NCBI RefSeq assembly: GCF_900489465.1
Contig: NZ_UEFQ01000013.1
Location: 248,001-312,000 of the forward strand
Direction: 5' to 3'
Source: Aequorivita sp. CIP111184
GTDB taxonomy: Bacteria; Bacteroidota; Bacteroidia; Flavobacteriales; Flavobacteriaceae
DNA length: 64,000 nucleotides
Every line of letters begins with the position of its first letter. Positions within the stretch are counted from its first letter, which is position 1. The notes beneath the pieces are model-generated. The model saw only the letters and a program-made list of their open reading frames with translations. It was not told the origin of the DNA and did not search any database. Positions 33,545-42,782 of the stretch are shown piece after piece. The position numbers and the translations under genes are program-made.

Positions 33545-35818
33545 CTAAAACCGATAGCCTAAAGCCACATACCATTCACTTTTGTCTAGTTCGGGAGAAT
33601 AGGAATATTTAATTTCCATGGGGCCCAAAACTGTTTCCAAGCCATAGCCCGCGGAAATTCCCGAGTAATCTACTCCATCTATCCACTGCCCTGTCTCAAA
33701 TAGATCGTTACCAATATTGGCTATGTTTGCCGAAATATTTATATGGTTCTTTCTGAATATTTCATAATCAAATGTAAGTGTAGATTTAAGATAAGTATTT
33801 CCGCGAAGTGAAATTGTTTCATATCCCATAAATGGAATAATATTGTTCATCTCCTTAAAACCATATCCTCCTAGCGCAAAATCAAGTGTAGTGGTTTCAG
33901 GCCCACCCCATTTAAACCCCCCTTCAGCAGTCATGTGTGCAGAAAAATTTCTAAAAAATGTATGCGCATAACCCATTTTTGCCTTTGCAAGTGAAAATGG
34001 TTCAAAATCTTTATTACGCCCGTGAGCCAAAAGATACCAGTGAAAGTCGCCAGAAAAATAAATGCCACTTTTTGGGAAAAAGCTATTGTCATAGCTGTCG
34101 TATTTCAAAAACCCAAAAGCACTATAATAATTAGTACTCTCAAAAACGGTGCGCGGCAAGTTGTTTTCATCAGTACCAATAGTTTCAGATAGATATCGCA
34201 GGTATTTATGTTCTCCTCCCAAACCAAGAATAAAGGTTCTACGGAAAAGTGTTTCAATATAAAGCTGATTGGTGAAATCGCTATACTTTACTGATAGTTT
34301 ATTAATAGGCAACGAAAGCTCTGCATTTAGATCGGCCCCAACAAAACTCAACGGCACATCAGTTTCAAAAAAGTGATATTTTGAATTGAAGCCTACACTC
34401 CAGTAAAAACCTTTGTCTATATAATATTCAAAATTATAGCGAAGATTATCCCCCGCAATCAAATCTAAAGACGCAATATCATTATTAGTAAAAAGCCGTT
34501 TTTTTGTTATATTCACTAAAGCGGCCGTTTTAAAAAGATCATCATAATGTGCTGCAAAACGAAGCATCATAGAAGAATTGCTTTCTCGCAATTGTAAGAG
34601 CAACGTATTTTCATTGTTATCATCTTCAAAAAGTTTATAGTTAATATCTTGAAAATTTCCCGTTGCCGATAGATTGTTGATGCCTTCGCTAAAATCTTTA
34701 TACGAAATTTTGTCTGGAGTTCTCAATTTGAGTTTTCCCAATACATAACTACGAGTGTACTTTTCGATTCCCTCAATTTTTACTTCCTTTATAAAAATAG
34801 TGTCTTGGCTTTCAAAGTTAATTTTCTCCTTTTCAGCATGTTTTTGTTGGGAAGCCAGTTTTGCAAGTTCCTCCTTAAAAGAATCTGCTGCATCAACACC
34901 GGAGGCTATAATATTTTTCCCATCATCAAAAGATACAACAGAAAAATCCTCAATATTTGGGTGTATATAAATATCGGTTTGTTTGCGCTTTTCAATCATA
35001 TCTTTAATAGTTCGGTAATTGTTTATCTGTACCAAAACATCAAAAGCAGATTTTAAATTATTACGGGTTTTAAGGCTGTCCTGCACATCAATTCCTATAA
35101 TAATATCCATTCCTTTAGCGCGCACTTCGTTAATGGGATAATTGTTTACAACGCCTCCATCAATTAAAACCTTATCATTAATTATAACAGGACTAAAAAG
35201 TGACGGTAATGCTCCGCTAGCTGTAACTGCCCGTGGAAGATACCCGTGATCTAAAATAACTTCTTTGCCCGATTCCACATTTGTTGCAACGCAAAAAAAT
35301 GGAATTGGAAGTTCACTAAAATCTGAAATAGTACTAACGTGACTGGTCAATTTTGAAAGCAAGTTGTAAATATTCTGCCCCTTTGAAAGTCCCGTAGGTA
35401 ACCCAACTTTAAATCTATCAAAGGGCAAAACCAACGCATATTTTTCAGCCTCCTGCTTTTCGTAAAAAGTTTTTGCGCTGCGCGGTATATCATCTTGTAT
35501 TAAGACACTAAAATTTGTTTGGCTAAAAATACTGTCAAGCTGGTTTGCAGAATATCCCGAAGCATATAGCGCCCCAATAATAGCCCCCATACTGGTGCCT
35601 CCAATATAATCAATACGAACACCCGCTTCTTCAATTACTTTTAAAGCTCCAATATGCGCAAGTCCTTTTGCGCCACCGCCACTCAATACGAGACCTACTT
35701 TTATATCCTGTTCGTTTTTTTCTTGTGAAAAGGAAAGGGTTGATATTATCAGGAATAATATAAAGGGTAATTTCTTCAATATGGGATTGTTGGAATGTTG
35801 GAAAAAATTATTTTTCAT
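33545..35818 (-). CDS. Patatin-like phospholipase fused to POTRA and outer-membrane barrel
   Basis: A 757-residue protein of the PlpD type. After a signal peptide (cleaved near LSFSQ), a patatin domain at about 40-245 shows the oxyanion loop LSGGGAKGLAHIG, the nucleophile motif GGTSMGA and the catalytic Asp in LIDGGVVNN. A POTRA-like unit at about 325-400 and a bacterial surface antigen (BamA/Omp85-like) barrel to the terminal ALGYRF follow. It probably displays or releases a lipase at the cell surface, a type Vd autotransporter layout. Its start overlaps the end of uvrC by 11 bp, so the two genes are co-transcribed. Confidence 0.92.
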   Translation of the reverse strand: MKNNFFQHSNNPILKKLPFILFLIISTLSFSQEKNEQDIKVGLVLSGGGAKGLAHIGALKVIEEAGVRIDYIGGTSMGAIIGALYASGYSANQLDSIFSQTNFSVLIQDDIPRSAKTFYEKQEAEKYALVLPFDRFKVGLPTGLSKGQNIYNLLSKLTSHVSTISDFSELPIPFFCVATNVESGKEVILDHGYLPRAVTASGALPSLFSPVIINDKVLIDGGVVNNYPINEVRAKGMDIIIGIDVQDSLKTRNNLKSAFDVLVQINNYRTIKDMIEKRKQTDIYIHPNIEDFSVVSFDDGKNIIASGVDAADSFKEELAKLASQQKHAEKEKINFESQDTIFIKEVKIEGIEKYTRSYVLGKLKLRTPDKISYKDFSEGINNLSATGNFQDINYKLFEDDNNENTLLLQLRESNSSMMLRFAAHYDDLFKTAALVNITKKRLFTNNDIASLDLIAGDNLRYNFEYYIDKGFYWSVGFNSKYHFFETDVPLSFVGADLNAELSLPINKLSVKYSDFTNQLYIETLFRRTFILGLGGEHKYLRYLSETIGTDENNLPRTVFESTNYYSAFGFLKYDSYDNSFFPKSGIYFSGDFHWYLLAHGRNKDFEPFSLAKAKMGYAHTFFRNFSAHMTAEGGFKWGGPETTTLDFALGGYGFKEMNNIIPFMGYETISLRGNTYLKSTLTFDYEIFRKNHINISANIANIGNDLFETGQWIDGVDYSGISAGYGLETVLGPMEIKYSYSPELDKSEWYVALGYRF

Positions 35819-37604
35819 TTTTAAAATGTTCTATCAACTTGTTCGCGCGGCTTGCGCCAACAACTTTTGAGAGCTCTTCAAAATTGGCGGAAGCAATCCG
35901 TTTGGTACTCTTAAAATGCTTTAATAATTCAACAACCGTTTTTTCTCCAATTCCAGGAATTGTTTCCAACTCTGTGTTTAAAGCCTGTTTACTCCGCTTA
36001 CTTCGGTGAAAGGTAATGCCAAAACGGTGTGCTTCATTCCTTAATTGCTGGATTATTTTTAGGGTCTCACTTTTCTTATCCAAATACAATGGAATTGGAT
36101 CATTGGGATAAAACAATTCTTCCAAACGTTTCGCAATTCCTACGATCGCTATTTTTCCGCGTAACTCTAACTTGTCCAAACTTTTCAAAGCTGAGGAAAG
36201 TTGGCCCTTCCCCCCATCTATGATGATAAGTTGTGGTAATGGTTGCTCTTCGTCCAACAATCTTTTGTAACGTCGATACACAACTTCTTCCATCGAAGCG
36301 AAATCATCCGGACCTTCAACGGTTTTTATATTAAATTTACGATAATCCTTTTTACTGGGTTTTCCATCTTTAAAAACTACACAAGCCGCCACTGGATTTG
36401 TACCTTGAATATTACTATTGTCAAAACATTCAATATGTCGCGGTTCCTCGCTCAACCTTAAATCTTTTTTCATCTGTGCCATGATCCGTTTTTCGTGGCG
36501 GTCCGGATCTACTATTTTGGCTTGCTTAAAACGCTCCATTCTGTAATATTTAGCGTTCCTTTCTGAAAGGTCCAGAATTGCCTTTTTGTCGCCGAGCTTT
36601 GGCACATGTACTTTTATATCCTCACCCAATTCTACTTCAAAAGGCAGATATATTTCATTGGTAAGTGAATTGAAACGCTGCCGGATTTCAACAATTGCAA
36701 GTTGAAGTAATTCTTCGTCAGTTTCATCTAGTTTCTTCTTTATTTCCAAAGTGTGCGACCGGATAATTGCCCCATGTGAAAGTTGAAGAAAGTTTATATA
36801 ACCATAACTTTCATCAGAAATAATTGAAAACACATCTACATTATTAATCTTCGGATTTACGACCGTGGATTTTGATTGATAATTTTCCAAAACATCAACC
36901 TTTTCCTTTATACGTTGCGCCTGCTCAAACTTTAAGTCTGCCGCCAACTCCTTCATTTGGCTTTTAAATTTATGTAGCGAATCTTTAAAATTTCCCTTTA
37001 CAATATTTCGGATCGCTTCAATATTTTCGTGATATTCTTTTTCCGAATAGAAACCTTCACAAGGACCGGCACAGTTTCCCAAATGATATTCCAAACAGAC
37101 TTTATATTTGTCTGCCCTTATTTTTTCTTCAGAAAGATCATAATTACAAGTACGTAGCGGATATAAACCTTTTATTAAATCTAATAAAGTATGGACGGTT
37201 TTCATACTGGTGTACGGACCATAATATTCTGAACCATCTTTTATCATTCTCCGAGTTGAGAAAACTCTCGGAAAACGCTCGTTTTTAATACAGATCCACG
37301 GATAGCTTTTATCGTCTTTCAGCAACACGTTGTATCGTGGCTGATAATTTTTTATTAGATTGTTTTCCAACAAAAGCGCATCAGTTTCGGTTTTAACAAC
37401 TATGTGCTTTATAGTCTCAATTTTCTTCACCAAAAGCCGCGTACGGTTGTTGTCGAAGTTTTTTGTAAAATAGGATGAAACTCTTTTTTTAAGGTTTTTT
37501 GCCTTGCCCACATACAGCAATTTCCCATCTTTATCGTAGTACTGATAAACGCCGGGCGAATCGGGAAGTGTTGAAATTTGAAGAGTTACCGAAGCATTGG
37601 CCAT
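35808..37604 (-). CDS. uvrC: Excinuclease ABC subunit C
   Basis: Nuclease subunit of nucleotide excision repair, 598 residues, makes the 3' and 5' incisions at DNA lesions marked by UvrAB. An N-terminal GIY-YIG domain (GVYQYYDKDGKLLYVGKAKN), a Cys-rich segment (CLEYHLGNCAGPC), a UVR motif at about 205-240, the RNase H-like nuclease domain with ECFDNSNIQGT and IIDGGKGQLS, and C-terminal helix-hairpin-helix repeats (LETIPGIGEKT) are all present. Length is normal. Confidence 0.97.
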   Translation of the reverse strand: MANASVTLQISTLPDSPGVYQYYDKDGKLLYVGKAKNLKKRVSSYFTKNFDNNRTRLLVKKIETIKHIVVKTETDALLLENNLIKNYQPRYNVLLKDDKSYPWICIKNERFPRVFSTRRMIKDGSEYYGPYTSMKTVHTLLDLIKGLYPLRTCNYDLSEEKIRADKYKVCLEYHLGNCAGPCEGFYSEKEYHENIEAIRNIVKGNFKDSLHKFKSQMKELAADLKFEQAQRIKEKVDVLENYQSKSTVVNPKINNVDVFSIISDESYGYINFLQLSHGAIIRSHTLEIKKKLDETDEELLQLAIVEIRQRFNSLTNEIYLPFEVELGEDIKVHVPKLGDKKAILDLSERNAKYYRMERFKQAKIVDPDRHEKRIMAQMKKDLRLSEEPRHIECFDNSNIQGTNPVAACVVFKDGKPSKKDYRKFNIKTVEGPDDFASMEEVVYRRYKRLLDEEQPLPQLIIIDGGKGQLSSALKSLDKLELRGKIAIVGIAKRLEELFYPNDPIPLYLDKKSETLKIIQQLRNEAHRFGITFHRSKRSKQALNTELETIPGIGEKTVVELLKHFKSTKRIASANFEELSKVVGASRANKLIEHFKNEK

Positions 37605-37741
37605 AGGTTCAAAGATACTTTATGTTTTGTTTTTTAAGGAATTTTTCCACTATCAAAAATAGTTAAGAAACGGTTAAAAGGAAGATTTTGAAAATCCAAG
37701 AGTGCAAACATTGCGTATCTATTATAACCAACTGAATAAAA

Positions 37742-38158
37742 ATGCCTAAAAGCAAATTTCATATTTCTTTTAAAAAGCATTTCGTGCTTTTCCTTTCGGC
37801 CTTGTATTTGCTCAACCCGATGCAGAAACAAATTGCAGAGGGAATGCACACCTTTTCGCACGTGATGACGCATACAGATTATTCGCACCACGAAGAAGAT
37901 CATTTGTTAGGCCTTGAGCATACACATAAACACAAGATAATTACTTTTTTCTCCAAAATATTTTCTTCGGAAGAAAACACAAAGAATCACGATGGCGTGT
38001 TTTTCAACTATACTATGGATAAACATTTTGCGCAAGAATATCCAGCAATACATTTTAAGTTTAAGTCAATTGTTGAACACATATACTACTTTACTTTTCA
38101 TATTCCGAAAACCGTTAAAACCGTTCCCAGTACACCTCCAGAAACATTCTTTTCATAG
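37742..38158 (+). CDS. His-rich putative periplasmic protein next to a TonB receptor
   Basis: A 138-residue protein with an N-terminal hydrophobic segment (residues about 12-25) and a His-rich mature part: HTFSHVMTHTDYSHHEEDH, then LEHTHKHK. It ends 63 nt before the start codon of the TonB receptor gene and is in the same direction, so they probably form an operon. Clustered His with acidic residues suggests binding of Zn, Cu, Ni or Co, but this is an inference; I recognise no named family. Confidence 0.72.
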   Translation: MPKSKFHISFKKHFVLFLSALYLLNPMQKQIAEGMHTFSHVMTHTDYSHHEEDHLLGLEHTHKHKIITFFSKIFSSEENTKNHDGVFFNYTMDKHFAQEYPAIHFKFKSIVEHIYYFTFHIPKTVKTVPSTPPETFFS

Positions 38159-38221
38159 TTTTTGCTGAAAGAAAAACCTTCTTTCAACCCATTTAATTAT
38201 TCGAATTTAAACCAATCACCC

Positions 38222-40444
38222 ATGAAAAGAACAATCTTATGGGGACTACTGCTATGCTTTGGAATTGCGCAATCACAATCGCTGAAAGGAAAAGTTGTAG
38301 ACCCAAATAACAAACCGCTGGAAAACGTGGCGATTTTTGACCGCAACTCCGGCAACCACACGCACACAGATTCTTTTGGAAAATTTTCACTTGAAACCGT
38401 GAAGGAAAATGACCACATTAGCTTTTCAATTTTAGGCTTTGCAACCTATGAATACTCCGTTACGTCCGAAAGTTTTGCAGAACCATTAAATATAACTTTA
38501 GATGAAGCTGCGGTTTCTTTGGAACAAGTAACCATAACCCCTGAAGTAAATACACTCAGCCAAATTGTAGCCGTAGATTTAAAAATAGCACCAGTAAAAT
38601 CATCACAAGAAATACTCCGAAAAGTTCCGGGACTTTTCATTGGCCAACACGCCGGCGGTGGAAAAGCAGAGCAGATATTTTTACGAGGTTTTGACATTGA
38701 TCATGGAACGGACATAAACCTTTCCGTGGATGGAATGCCTGTAAATATGGTATCGCACGCACACGGACAAGGTTACAGCGATTTGCATTTTGTGATCCCC
38801 GAAACAATCGATAAAATTTCCTTTGGGAAAGGGCCCTATAATGCAGAATACGGCGATTTTGCTACCGCGGGCTATGTAGCTTTTAAAACTTTGGATAGGC
38901 TAGATAAAAGTTCTGTTTCCGTTGAATATGGTCAGTATGATGCTTTTAGAACAGTTGGTCTATTCAATCTTTTGGATACAAAAAACAGCAATGCCTATGT
39001 TGCCGCTTCGCTGAATACTTTTAATGGCCCTTTTGAATCACCTCAGAATTTTAATCGCTTTAATATGATGGCGAAGTATAATCTAAGCTTACCCGACAAT
39101 CAAAAACTAAAGCTTACCGCTTCGCATTTTCAAAGTAAATGGGATGCTTCGGGGCAAATACCTCAACGTGCAATTGATAATGGTTCAATTGGGCGTTTTG
39201 GCGCCATTGACGATACGGAAGGTGGAAACACCAGCCGAACAAATTTGCTGATAAATCATTCAAAATTACTTTCAGAAAATAAAAAATTGGAAACCAAAGC
39301 GTATTATTCGCATTATGATTTTGAACTATTTTCAAACTTCACTTTTTTCTTGGAAGACCCTGTAAATGGCGACCAAATTGCACAGCGCGAAGACCGAAAT
39401 ATTCTGGGTTTCCAAACCGAATTTTCAGATAAAATAAATTCAGGAAATCTCGATTTTAAATACACCGCCGGACTTGGCATGCGTTATGACGATGTGAACA
39501 ATATAGAACTTTCACACACCAAAAATAGGTATGAACTCCTGAACAGATTAGCTTATGGCAATGTGGACCAAATAAACAGTTTTGCATTTTTAAATACCGA
39601 ATTTAGATTGGGTGATTTCAAAATAAATCCAGCAGTTCGGCTTGATTATTTCAAGTTTGATTATGAAAATAAATTATCTCCAACATACGACAATCGCAGT
39701 GAAAGCAAAGTATTCGCGAGCCCAAAATTAAATTTTATTTATAGCCCGAACCGCGATTTCCAATTGTTTCTTAAAACAGGAATCGGCTTTCACTCCAACG
39801 ATACGCGAGTAGTTGTTGCTAACAGTGGTAAAGATATTTTACCCGCAGCCTATGGCGCAGATTTGGGTGGAATTTATAAACTAACCGACAATCTTATTTT
39901 TAATACAGCCTTTTGGGCTTTGTTTTTGGAACAGGAATTTGTATACATTGGCGATGCTGGAATTGTAGAGCCAAGTGGAAAAACACGTAGATTGGGTATT
40001 GACTTTGGGTTGCGCTACGAAGCTTTGGATTGGCTATATTTTTATGGCGATGTAAACTATACATACGCCCGAAGTACCGAACAACCTAAAGGAAAAGATT
40101 ATATACCACTTGCTCCAGATTTGACCTCAACGGGAGGAATTGCTTTTGAAAATATTTCAAATTTTTCTGGAGGATTGAACTATCGTTATATTAAAGATAG
40201 AGCCGCAAACGAAGATAATAGTATTATCGCTGAAGGGTATTTGGTGACCGATTTCAATATAAATTATACGTTCAGAAACTTCGTTTTTGGAATTGCTATT
40301 GAAAATCTTTTCGATACGGAATGGAATGAAACCCAATTTGCAACTGAGAGTAGATTGTTTGACGAACCGGAATCTGTGGAAGAAATTCATTTTACACCCG
40401 GAACCCCTTTTTTCTTAAGAGGAAAAGTAACCGTTAATTTTTAA
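38222..40444 (+). CDS. TonB-dependent receptor, probable metal-related
   Basis: A 740-residue outer-membrane receptor. The frame is open from 38162, but the ATG at 38222 (MKRTILWGLLLC) starts a signal peptide cleaved near AQSQS. It has a CarboxypepD_reg-like domain (about 20-100), a plug (about 115-230) with an unusual His-rich stretch GFDIDHGTDINLSVDGMP and VSHAHGQGYSDLHF, and a barrel ending FLRGKVTVNF. The His residues in the plug and the His-rich protein upstream point to a metal or metal complex as ligand, but this is inferred only. Confidence 0.88.
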   Translation: MKRTILWGLLLCFGIAQSQSLKGKVVDPNNKPLENVAIFDRNSGNHTHTDSFGKFSLETVKENDHISFSILGFATYEYSVTSESFAEPLNITLDEAAVSLEQVTITPEVNTLSQIVAVDLKIAPVKSSQEILRKVPGLFIGQHAGGGKAEQIFLRGFDIDHGTDINLSVDGMPVNMVSHAHGQGYSDLHFVIPETIDKISFGKGPYNAEYGDFATAGYVAFKTLDRLDKSSVSVEYGQYDAFRTVGLFNLLDTKNSNAYVAASLNTFNGPFESPQNFNRFNMMAKYNLSLPDNQKLKLTASHFQSKWDASGQIPQRAIDNGSIGRFGAIDDTEGGNTSRTNLLINHSKLLSENKKLETKAYYSHYDFELFSNFTFFLEDPVNGDQIAQREDRNILGFQTEFSDKINSGNLDFKYTAGLGMRYDDVNNIELSHTKNRYELLNRLAYGNVDQINSFAFLNTEFRLGDFKINPAVRLDYFKFDYENKLSPTYDNRSESKVFASPKLNFIYSPNRDFQLFLKTGIGFHSNDTRVVVANSGKDILPAAYGADLGGIYKLTDNLIFNTAFWALFLEQEFVYIGDAGIVEPSGKTRRLGIDFGLRYEALDWLYFYGDVNYTYARSTEQPKGKDYIPLAPDLTSTGGIAFENISNFSGGLNYRYIKDRAANEDNSIIAEGYLVTDFNINYTFRNFVFGIAIENLFDTEWNETQFATESRLFDEPESVEEIHFTPGTPFFLRGKVTVNF

Positions 40445-40501
40445 CTAATGATTTTATTGGCAATGTTCTTTTTGGTTAAATTGCACGCAGAATAATTAAC
40501 T

Positions 40502-41374
40502 ATGAATATTGCCATTTTATCGCGTGGGGAAACGCTCTATTCCACCAAAAGTCTTTTAAATGCAGGTGAAGCGCGAAATCATACTATGGAGGTTTTAGAT
40601 CCTTCCTATTGCAATCTAGCCGTGGAAAACGGAAAGGCAACACTCTATTTTCAAAATGAAAAAGTAGAAGACATTGATGCAATCATTCCTAGAATTGGGG
40701 CCTCAAACACATATTTTGGAACCAATGTAGTACGTCATTTTGAGGCGATGGGTGTTTTTAGCATAGTTTCTTCTGAAGGAATTCTAAAAAGCCGTGATAA
40801 ATGGACGTGTTTTCAAATATTGGCGAAAAATCATATTCCTCTTCCTAGAACTGTTTACGCATCCTTTTTCGAATTTGAAGAACAATTAAAAACCTTTAAT
40901 GGCCACCCAATAATCATAAAACTTTTAGAAGGCACGCATGGTGAAGGAGTGATTCTTTCCGAAAGCCCGCAGAACGCTTTGGCTACTATTGAAACCTTAA
41001 ATGCCGCAGGCGTAAAATTTATACTTCAAGAATATATTGAAGAAGCTAAGGGTACAGACATCCGCGCCATTGTTGTAGACGGAGTTGTAGTTGCAGCGAT
41101 GAAACGGAAATGTAAAATTGGAGATTTTCGCAGCAATCTGCATCGTGGTGGCAGTTCAGAAATTATTTCCCTTTCTACCGCTGAAGAAAAAACTGCGATA
41201 AAAGCTGCCAAAGCTTTGGGTCTTGGCGTTTGCGGAGTTGATATTTTGCAATCTAAAAACGGTCCTTTGGTTTTAGAAATAAACAGCACGCCAGGCCTGG
41301 AAGGCATTGAGAACACTTCGGGTAAAAATGTTTCGAAAAGCGTAATTGGCTATATTGAAAGGAATAAGAAGTAA
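40502..41374 (+). CDS. RimK-like ATP-grasp ligase, copy 1
   Basis: A 290-residue RimK-type ATP-grasp enzyme, a family that adds amino acids (often glutamate) to a carboxyl group on a protein or small molecule. ATP-grasp motifs are visible: [13 protein letters not shown] (residues about 138-150), ATP-binding Glu in QEYIEEAKGTDIRAIVVDG, and the metal-binding EINSTPGLEGIE near the C-terminus. It is a paralogue of the 41908 gene. The retropepsin-like protease gene starts 111 bp downstream, so these are neighbours but perhaps with a separate translation start region. The acceptor substrate (ribosomal S6 or other) is not known. Confidence 0.9.
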   Translation: MNIAILSRGETLYSTKSLLNAGEARNHTMEVLDPSYCNLAVENGKATLYFQNEKVEDIDAIIPRIGASNTYFGTNVVRHFEAMGVFSIVSSEGILKSRDKWTCFQILAKNHIPLPRTVYASFFEFEEQLKTFNGHPIIIKLLEGTHGEGVILSESPQNALATIETLNAAGVKFILQEYIEEAKGTDIRAIVVDGVVVAAMKRKCKIGDFRSNLHRGGSSEIISLSTAEEKTAIKAAKALGLGVCGVDILQSKNGPLVLEINSTPGLEGIENTSGKNVSKSVIGYIERNKK

Positions 41375-41485
41375 CAGCATGCCTTTTTGAGGTGACCGTT
41401 CAGTTGTCCATTGGAATTTTATTCCCATAAATATCGCAATGGAATTTTTATTATTTAAATTGCATTTACAAAATCCCAAAAAACC

Positions 41486-41911
41486 TTGAAAATAAACATC
41501 GGAAGAATAGATAAAGCAGATTTTCCATTACTAAATCTGTTTGACATTGAAGTGAAAATTGACACAGGAGCCTATACTTCTTCCATTCACTGCAAAAATA
41601 TGAAGGTGGAAGATTGTTATTTGAAATGTAATTTTTTAGACGAAGAACACCCTAGCTACCACGAAAAAGAAATTGTGTTTGACGAATATGATGTAAAAGT
41701 GGTGAAAAGCAGCAACGGCCAGTCTGAAGCCCGATACAGAATTAAAACAGAAGTAGTTCTATTCGGAAAGACGGAGCCAATTTATTTAACTTTGAGCGAT
41801 CGCGAAGAAATGCGTTTTCCCGTACTTTTGGGCAGGAGTTTTCTAAGCAAAAAATATATGGTGGATATAAATAAAACTAACCTTTCCTTTAAGCTAAAGC
41901 AAAAAAAATGA
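41486..41911 (+). CDS. Retropepsin-like / ATP-dependent zinc protease family protein
   Basis: A 141-residue single-domain protein of the family first called DUF785 and now Zn_protease or RimB-like. It shows the aspartic protease-like triad [10 protein letters not shown] at about residues 29-38 and a second hydrophobic-Gly motif [10 protein letters not shown]. The start codon is TTG, as no ATG lies near the N-terminus. Its 3' end overlaps the second RimK-like gene by 4 nt (ATGA), so the two are translationally coupled. Members next to RimK are thought to trim glutamate tails added by the ligase; this is inferred from family knowledge. Confidence 0.82.
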   Translation: MKINIGRIDKADFPLLNLFDIEVKIDTGAYTSSIHCKNMKVEDCYLKCNFLDEEHPSYHEKEIVFDEYDVKVVKSSNGQSEARYRIKTEVVLFGKTEPIYLTLSDREEMRFPVLLGRSFLSKKYMVDINKTNLSFKLKQKK

Positions 41912-42780
41912 ATATCAAAATATTATCAGCAAACGCAAATTTATATTCCACCCAGCGTCTTGTGGAAGCTGCAAAAGCCAGAAACCATGACGTAGAAATT
42001 ATAAATCACGCAAAGTGTGATATTGTAATTGAAAAGAAAAATCCGGTAATTTATTACAAAGGGCATAAATTGGATCATACCGATGCTATTATCCCGAGGA
42101 TTGGTGCTTCTGTAACTTTTTATGGAACGGCGGTTGTACGCCAGTTTGAAATGATGCGCGTTTTTACAACTACGGAATCGCAAGCTTTGGTGCGCTCGCG
42201 TGATAAATTGAGAAGCTTACAAATCCTTTCCCGCGCAGGATTGGGATTGCCGAAAACCGTTTTTACCAACTATTCAAAAAACGTAAAGGAAATCGTGGAT
42301 CAAGCAGGTGGCGCGCCCGTAATCATTAAATTGTTGGAAGGTACACAGGGTATCGGCGTTATTTTGGTTGAAACTCGAAAAGCTGCAGAATCAGTGATTG
42401 AAGCTTTCAATAATTTGCAAGCGCGAGTTATTGTTCAGGAATTTATAAAAGAAGCTGGCGGAGCAGACATTCGCGCATTTATTGTGGACGGACAGATTGT
42501 TGGCGCAATGAAAAGACAAGGGAAAGATGGCGAATTCAGAAGTAATTTGCACCGCGGCGGAACGGCTTCCGTAATTAAACTTACAGATGAAGAAGAAACC
42601 GCAGCATTAAAAGCAGCTAAAGCAATGGGACTGGGAATAGCTGGTGTAGATATGCTCCAATCTGCCCGCGGGCCGTTAATTTTAGAGGTAAACTCCTCCC
42701 CAGGTTTGGAAGGAATTGAACAAGCTACTGGAAAAGACATCGCAAATTCTATCATAAAATACATTGAACGTAACGTTTAA
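41908..42780 (+). CDS. RimK-like ATP-grasp ligase, copy 2
   Basis: A 290-residue ATP-grasp ligase, a full-length paralogue of the 40502 product, with ATP-binding motif [13 protein letters not shown], the [19 protein letters not shown] strand and the metal-binding [12 protein letters not shown]. Motif by motif the two copies match, but many surface positions differ, so an old duplication with possibly different substrates is likely. It overlaps the protease gene by 4 nt and is followed 2 nt later by the aspartoacylase-like gene, so these three form one tight operon. Confidence 0.9.
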   Translation: MNIKILSANANLYSTQRLVEAAKARNHDVEIINHAKCDIVIEKKNPVIYYKGHKLDHTDAIIPRIGASVTFYGTAVVRQFEMMRVFTTTESQALVRSRDKLRSLQILSRAGLGLPKTVFTNYSKNVKEIVDQAGGAPVIIKLLEGTQGIGVILVETRKAAESVIEAFNNLQARVIVQEFIKEAGGADIRAFIVDGQIVGAMKRQGKDGEFRSNLHRGGTASVIKLTDEEETAALKAAKAMGLGIAGVDMLQSARGPLILEVNSSPGLEGIEQATGKDIANSIIKYIERNV

Positions 42781-42782
42781 CT

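Noticed and set aside
37610-37617. CAAAGATA (TATCTTTG on the minus strand) as a uvrC promoter giving a leaderless mRNA
   Set aside because: The box is 5 nt from the ATG and no TTG lies at a proper distance upstream, so it is too weak to claim.
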